A DNA stretch of 26,449 nt, from NCBI RefSeq assembly GCF_000159955.1, contig NZ_GG695987.1:48122-74570 (forward strand), written 5' to 3'. Position 1 is the stretch's first letter, and each line of letters begins with the position of its first letter. The notes under the pieces were generated by a model. It worked only from the letters and a program-made list of their open reading frames with translations. It had not been told where the DNA came from and ran no database searches. Made by a program: the position numbers and the translations under genes. This DNA comes from Paenibacillus sp. oral taxon 786 str. D14. Its GTDB lineage: Bacteria > Bacillota > Bacilli > Paenibacillales > Paenibacillaceae. Positions 23,195 through 26,449 of the stretch are shown piece after piece.

Positions 23195-24142
23195 ATGGAA
23201 TGGAAACCGATCACACCGTTTGAACCGATTCGCAGCGATACGATTCCGCAAGGCGAAGAATGGGTGGCCCAGGTCAAGTGGGACGGGGTGCGGATGTTAA
23301 CTTATCATGACGGCCGCGAGGTCAAGCTGATTAACCGCAAGGGCAACGATCGTAGTTTGCAGTACCCGGAGTTTCTCGATACGCATGAGTTTTGCCGGGC
23401 GCATTCGGTGATTCTTGACGGCGAGATGATTGCCCTCTCGGGCGGCAAGCCGTCGTTTCACGAGATTATGCGGCGGGACAGCTTGCGGCGGGAGCAGGAA
23501 ATTGGCTTTGCAGCCCAGCGGATTCCTGCGATCTATATGATCTTTGACATCTTGCACTATGATGGCAAGTGGGTGAACGGAGAGCCGTTAGCGAATCGCC
23601 AGCAGCTGTTGCAGGAGCTGGTGATCCCCTCCGAGCGGGTGCAGATTGTCCCCAATGTGGCGGACGGAGAACTGTTATTCGACTTGATGAAGCAACGGGG
23701 CTGGGAAGGGATTGTCTCGAAGCGGCTCGACAGCACCTATGCGTTTGGAGGCAAGGATGCCCGCTGGGTTAAGAAGAAGCTGGCCCGCGACCTGTATGCC
23801 GCCATCGGCGGGGTGACATATCGCGATGGTGGGGTGAACGCCATTTTACTGGGCTTGTACGACCCGGAGGGTCGGTTTATCTACATCGGCCATGCCGGCA
23901 GTGGCAAATGGAAGGTGGCGGACTGGCGCGACCTGACCGAAAACGTGAAGCCGCTGATCATCCCGGACCGTCCGTTTGCCAACGTCCCTGAACGCATCAA
24001 AGGGGCCGTCTGGATTCAGCCGGCCCTGACTGTAAAGGTGCAGTTCATGGAGTGGACGCCCGGCGGCACGATGCGCCACCCGATCATCCAAGGGTGGGCG
24101 AATGTCCCGCCCGAGGCTTGTAATATGGAGCAAAGCATGTAG
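23195..24142 (+). CDS. ATP-dependent DNA ligase (LigD-type ligase domain)
   Basis: A 315-residue stand-alone ligase. Nucleotidyltransferase motifs in order: motif I K28-W-D-G-V-R33 (Lys28 forms the AMP adduct), motif III region LDGEM with E77, IFDIL at 116-120, motif IV EGIVSKR at 171-177, and motif V WVKKKL at 191-196. An oligonucleotide-binding fold fills about 205-300, with WTPGGTMRHP near the end. It seals nicks at joined DNA ends using ATP; the housekeeping NAD-dependent ligase is a different family. It is divergent from the polymerase gene and convergent with Ku, so the three end-joining genes have separate promoters. GGAGAG 6 bases upstream and GGGGAGG slightly further support the start. 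No convincing promoter was found in the 228-base gap. Confidence 0.94.
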   Translation: MEWKPITPFEPIRSDTIPQGEEWVAQVKWDGVRMLTYHDGREVKLINRKGNDRSLQYPEFLDTHEFCRAHSVILDGEMIALSGGKPSFHEIMRRDSLRREQEIGFAAQRIPAIYMIFDILHYDGKWVNGEPLANRQQLLQELVIPSERVQIVPNVADGELLFDLMKQRGWEGIVSKRLDSTYAFGGKDARWVKKKLARDLYAAIGGVTYRDGGVNAILLGLYDPEGRFIYIGHAGSGKWKVADWRDLTENVKPLIIPDRPFANVPERIKGAVWIQPALTVKVQFMEWTPGGTMRHPIIQGWANVPPEACNMEQSM

Positions 24143-24188
24143 CGTCTGGCCGGTGAACCAACAGGTGGTGACGGTGACGGCCTTCGGT

Positions 24189-25163
24189 CTATTTCGCCTC
24201 CGGCTTGGTGGTGGTGCGGCGTTTGGGCTTCGGCTTCACCGCCACGGTTGGCGTTACGGTTTCGTTGTCTGTGCCGGCCTTTTTGGCCTTTCCTGCGGCA
24301 GGCTTGGTTTCCGGCTCGGTCTTTGCTTTTTTGGCGGCCGGCTTGCGTGTGCGCTTTGCCGGAGCAGCGGCGGCGGGACCCGGATCGGTCGCGACCGGCC
24401 TCACCGCCTCGATGCTTGCCTGCAGCGCCGCCATCAGGTCGATGACGTTGGTCTCCGGTTTGGCCGGTGCCAGACTGATTTCCTCGCCGGCCACTTTTTG
24501 CTCGATCAGATGCAGTAACCCCTCGCGGTAGTCGTCGGTGTATTTCTCCGGCTCAAACGGGGTGGACAGCTGCTCGATCAGCATTTTTGCCATCGTCAAC
24601 TCTTTGTCGTTCACTTGAATGTTCTCCGGTAAGTTAGGCACTTGGGAGATCGGACGGATTTCGTCCGGATAAAAGATCGTTTCGATGGCCAAGCATCCCT
24701 CCATTACGCGGATGGCGGCCAAGCTGCTTTTGGAGCGGATGGCGATTTTGGCGATTCCGATTTTTCCTGTTTCACGCATCGCTTCAAGCAGCAGCTGATA
24801 GGCGTTCCCTCCGGCTTGGTCCGGCGCCAGATAATACGTCTTCTGAAAATAAATCGGATCAATCTCCTTCAAATCCACGAAATCGATGATGTTGATCGTT
24901 TTTTCAGCGTGGGCGGACAGCTGCTCCAGTTCCTCTTTTTCAAAAAGGACGTACTTGCCCTTCTCGTATTCGTAACCGCGCGAAATGTCTTCCCAATTCA
25001 CGTCAACGTCGCACGCCGGACAACGCCGTACATACGAAATCGGGCTGCCGCACACTTTATGAATGTATTTCATGGAGATGTCCTTGTCTTCGGTGGCCGA
25101 AAACATTTTGACCGGCACATGGACCAGCCCGAAGCTGATCGCTCCTTTCCAGACGGTATGCAT
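24189..25163 (-). CDS. ku: Ku, DNA double-strand-end binding protein
   Basis: A 324-residue bacterial Ku, which forms a homodimeric ring on broken DNA ends and recruits the ligase and polymerase. The start is typical (MHTVWKGAISFGLVHVPVK). Three cysteines (C38, C48, C51; CGSPISYVRRCPAC) form a zinc-binding-like cluster seen in part of the family. The core ends near residue 258; the last 65 residues are a Lys/Ala/Pro-rich tail with repeated KKAK- and KPKPKRR-like patches, longer than in minimal Ku proteins, and such basic tails help DNA binding or threading in other species. AAGGGG lies 8 bases before the ATG. A SigG-like promoter upstream suggests expression in the forespore. It is convergent with the ligase gene, 46 bases apart. 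Confidence 0.96.
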   Translation of the reverse strand: MHTVWKGAISFGLVHVPVKMFSATEDKDISMKYIHKVCGSPISYVRRCPACDVDVNWEDISRGYEYEKGKYVLFEKEELEQLSAHAEKTINIIDFVDLKEIDPIYFQKTYYLAPDQAGGNAYQLLLEAMRETGKIGIAKIAIRSKSSLAAIRVMEGCLAIETIFYPDEIRPISQVPNLPENIQVNDKELTMAKMLIEQLSTPFEPEKYTDDYREGLLHLIEQKVAGEEISLAPAKPETNVIDLMAALQASIEAVRPVATDPGPAAAAPAKRTRKPAAKKAKTEPETKPAAGKAKKAGTDNETVTPTVAVKPKPKRRTTTKPEAK

Positions 25164-25225
25164 GGTGTAAACCCCTTTCTATGCGCTTCCTTCAAATCCT
25201 CGCTTACGAAATTGCTGTTATTCCG

Positions 25226-25254
25226 TAGTATGGTTTGAAATCTATTTTCTATTT
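25226..25254 (-). promoter_or_regulatory. Candidate SigG (forespore) promoter of ku
   Basis: On the minus strand CATACTA (25226-25232) fits the SigG -10 consensus CATnHTA, and AAATA (25250-25254) fits GHATR in four of five positions, with a 17-base spacer. Initiation would give a leader of about 55 bases. B. subtilis ku (ykoV) is known to be SigG-dependent. No good SigA promoter was seen in this gap on this strand. Confidence 0.45.
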
Positions 25255-25293
25255 ACGCAGGGTTAGTGAATCTTTCGTTCCGGTGCTCTGCGG

Positions 25294-25322
25294 TTGCGGG
25301 GGGTGCGGCGGACCGATATAAT
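25294..25322 (+). promoter_or_regulatory. SigA-type promoter upstream of tsaE
   Basis: TTGCGG (25294-25299), a 17-base GC-rich spacer and a perfect TATAAT (25317-25322). Initiation near 25329 would give an unusually long leader of about 317 bases that contains all four repeats at 25359-25540. Confidence 0.6.
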
Positions 25323-25358
25323 GAGGACAGGCCTAGCAAGGATTTGAGACATGAACTG

Positions 25359-25540
25359 TAACGGACACCAATGACGCTATTTGCCTGCAGGACGGAATTC
25401 TGGAATTTAACGGACAAGAAAGACCTTATTTACCGGATTTGGGCTGCTTATTCTTCCAAAACGTTGGAATAACGTCTCCTGAGTCCGTTAGCACGGGAAA
25501 TGTCCGGGAAATCAGTGGTTAAGGTCATCTCAGTCCGTTA
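25359..25540. repeat. Four copies of a 24-bp repeat, two forward and two reversed
   Basis: Consensus TAACGGAC-N6-GAC followed by an AT-rich tail such as CTTATTT. Copies: forward at 25359-25382 and 25408-25431; reversed at 25467-25490 and 25517-25540. The central N6 differs in every copy, whereas the TAACGGAC box is identical in all four. The head-to-head layout lets copy 1 pair with copy 4 and copy 2 with copy 3. The rest of the intergenic stretch 25541-25645 holds G-rich sequence (several copies of CAGCTTAGG or similar) and no gene. Confidence 0.8.
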
Positions 25541-25645
25541 GCGGAGCTGGGGTGAGCTTGGGGCAGCTCTTGGGTCAGCTTAGGCAGCTTAGGTGCTCGA
25601 AGGAATGGCGATTTCGTTGGAACGTGATAAAGGTGGTAAGCTAAA

Positions 25646-26152
25646 GTGAGCATGGATCAAAACAATGGCAGCACCTCAGCGCGGTGGGTATACGAAGCCG
25701 AGGATCTGCAGGGGACGGAGCGGCTGGCGGAGGCGTTGGCGAAGCTGGCACAGCCGGGAACGGTGATCGCCCTGGACGGGGATCTTGGCGCGGGCAAAAC
25801 GGCGTTTTCCCAGCTGTTCGCGAAGCACCTCGGCGTGAAGGACACCGTGAACAGTCCGACCTTTACTTTAATTAAGGAGTATGAGGGCAGGCTGCCTTTT
25901 TATCATATGGACGTCTATCGGCTGTCGCTGGATGAGGCGGATGAGCTGGGGCTGGACGAGTATTTCTACGGCAATGGCGTGACGCTGGTGGAGTGGGCCA
26001 GCTTGATTGAGGAACTGCTCCCGGAGGACGTGCTGCGGATGTACATCGAGACGGTGTCGGCCACGGGGCGGCGTATGCATATCAACGTGCAGGGGGCAAC
26101 CTATGAGCAATGGGGGCCGGCCCTGAAAGAGATTGGAGTATCCGAGCCATGA
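25646..26152 (+). CDS. tsaE: tRNA t6A biosynthesis ATPase TsaE
   Basis: A 168-residue cytoplasmic P-loop ATPase that works with TsaB and TsaD to attach threonylcarbamoyl to A37 of tRNAs reading ANN codons. Walker A is GDLGAGKT at 45-52; the family motifs SPTFTLIKEY (70-79), HMDVYRL (87-93) and VEWA (115-118) are present. The start is taken as GTG at 25646, with AAAGGTGG 9 bases upstream; an ATG two codons later is 15 bases from that site. The N-terminal 12 residues are not conserved in appearance. tsaB begins in the stop codon (ATGA), so the two are translationally coupled. Confidence 0.95.
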   Translation: MSMDQNNGSTSARWVYEAEDLQGTERLAEALAKLAQPGTVIALDGDLGAGKTAFSQLFAKHLGVKDTVNSPTFTLIKEYEGRLPFYHMDVYRLSLDEADELGLDEYFYGNGVTLVEWASLIEELLPEDVLRMYIETVSATGRRMHINVQGATYEQWGPALKEIGVSEP

Positions 26153-26449
26153 ACGAACATGAAAATATACGGCCATCGCAGCGGCTGTTAGCGTTGGACA
26201 CCGCCACTTCTTCGCTGGCGGTGGCGGTGATGGAGGGCGGCCGCGTGCTGGCCGAGCGAACGATCCATGCCGAACGGAACCATTCGGCATATTTGGTCAC
26301 GGCGATCGGAGATTGCCTGAAGGCGGCGGGGCTCGCCAAGCAGGATCTGGACGGGATCGCCGTCGGGGTGGGGCCAGGCTCCTACACCGGGATCCGGATT
26401 GCCGTAACGACCGCCAAAACCTTGGCGTGGTCGTTACGGCTGCCGGTCT
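26149..26449 (+). CDS. tsaB: tRNA t6A biosynthesis protein TsaB (partial, 3' end beyond window)
   Basis: The first 100 codons of tsaB, cut by the window end. TsaB is a catalytically inactive paralogue of TsaD and its required partner in t6A synthesis. The ASKHA-fold start LLALDTATSSLAVAV and the conserved GVGPGSYTGIRI stretch are clear. The ATG overlaps the tsaE stop by 4 bases. A strong inverted repeat lies in its coding sequence at 26401-26440. Confidence 0.95.
   Translation, partial: MNEHENIRPSQRLLALDTATSSLAVAVMEGGRVLAERTIHAERNHSAYLVTAIGDCLKAAGLAKQDLDGIAVGVGPGSYTGIRIAVTTAKTLAWSLRLPV
26401..26440 (+). repeat. Near-perfect hairpin inside tsaB
   Basis: GCCGTAACGACC (26401-26412) pairs perfectly with GGTCGTTACGGC (26429-26440), and GCCAA (26413-26417) with TTGGC (26422-26426), leaving a 4-base loop and a 2-base bulge. 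The segment encodes the ordinary family sequence AVTTAKTLAWSLR. No T tract follows within the window. Confidence 0.75.

Overview
The window reads as a chromosomal segment of a Gram-positive, probably endospore-forming firmicute, most likely Paenibacillus or a close relative. This is inferred from strong AGGAGG-type ribosome binding sites, SigA-like promoters, a GpsB/DivIVA-family protein, a TetR–YhgE pair, a UgtP/MGDG-synthase-like glycosyltransferase, a Ku-based end-joining locus and the tsaE–tsaB pair. I see no phage, insertion sequence, CRISPR array, tRNA or rRNA. The species cannot be fixed from sequence reading alone.

Layout. 1-1290: a GpsB-like DivIVA-domain gene and a dps gene, each closed by a strong hairpin terminator; dps has a clear promoter with a palindrome at the transcription start. 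1293-4892: an orphan methyl-accepting chemotaxis protein (minus), thpR (plus) and a lipid glycosyltransferase (minus) whose stop codon overlaps that of thpR. 5083-8093: a TetR regulator with a palindromic site beside its own promoter, followed by a 729-residue YhgE/Pip-type membrane protein with a very long heptad-like repeat. 8094-13208: a 0.5-kb non-coding region with hairpins, then the glutamate synthase large subunit, with no small subunit beside it. 13283-16959: a translationally coupled pair of ABC exporter half-transporters whose motifs are complementary in the manner of asymmetric heterodimers. 17025-18947: a short tandem repeat inside a larger inverted repeat, then a BcrA-type ABC ATPase and its permease.

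18962-20409 (minus) carries an M23 peptidase with a membrane anchor and coiled coil, followed by a bactofilin; such pairs are linked to local cell-wall shaping in other bacteria. Cardiolipin synthase is divergent from it and shares its promoter region. 22067-25163 is a non-homologous end-joining locus with the polymerase/primase, ATP-dependent ligase and Ku as three separate genes on alternating strands; Ku has a candidate SigG (forespore) promoter. 25294-26449 holds a promoter, a leader with four copies of a 24-bp repeat (two forward, two reversed), tsaE and the start of tsaB (tRNA t6A modification).

Most genes are recognisable housekeeping or envelope functions. The parts least explained by known families are non-coding: the repeat array at 17025-17089, the inverted repeat set at 25359-25540, the gltB upstream region and several palindromes at promoters. 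I see no clear new multi-gene system.
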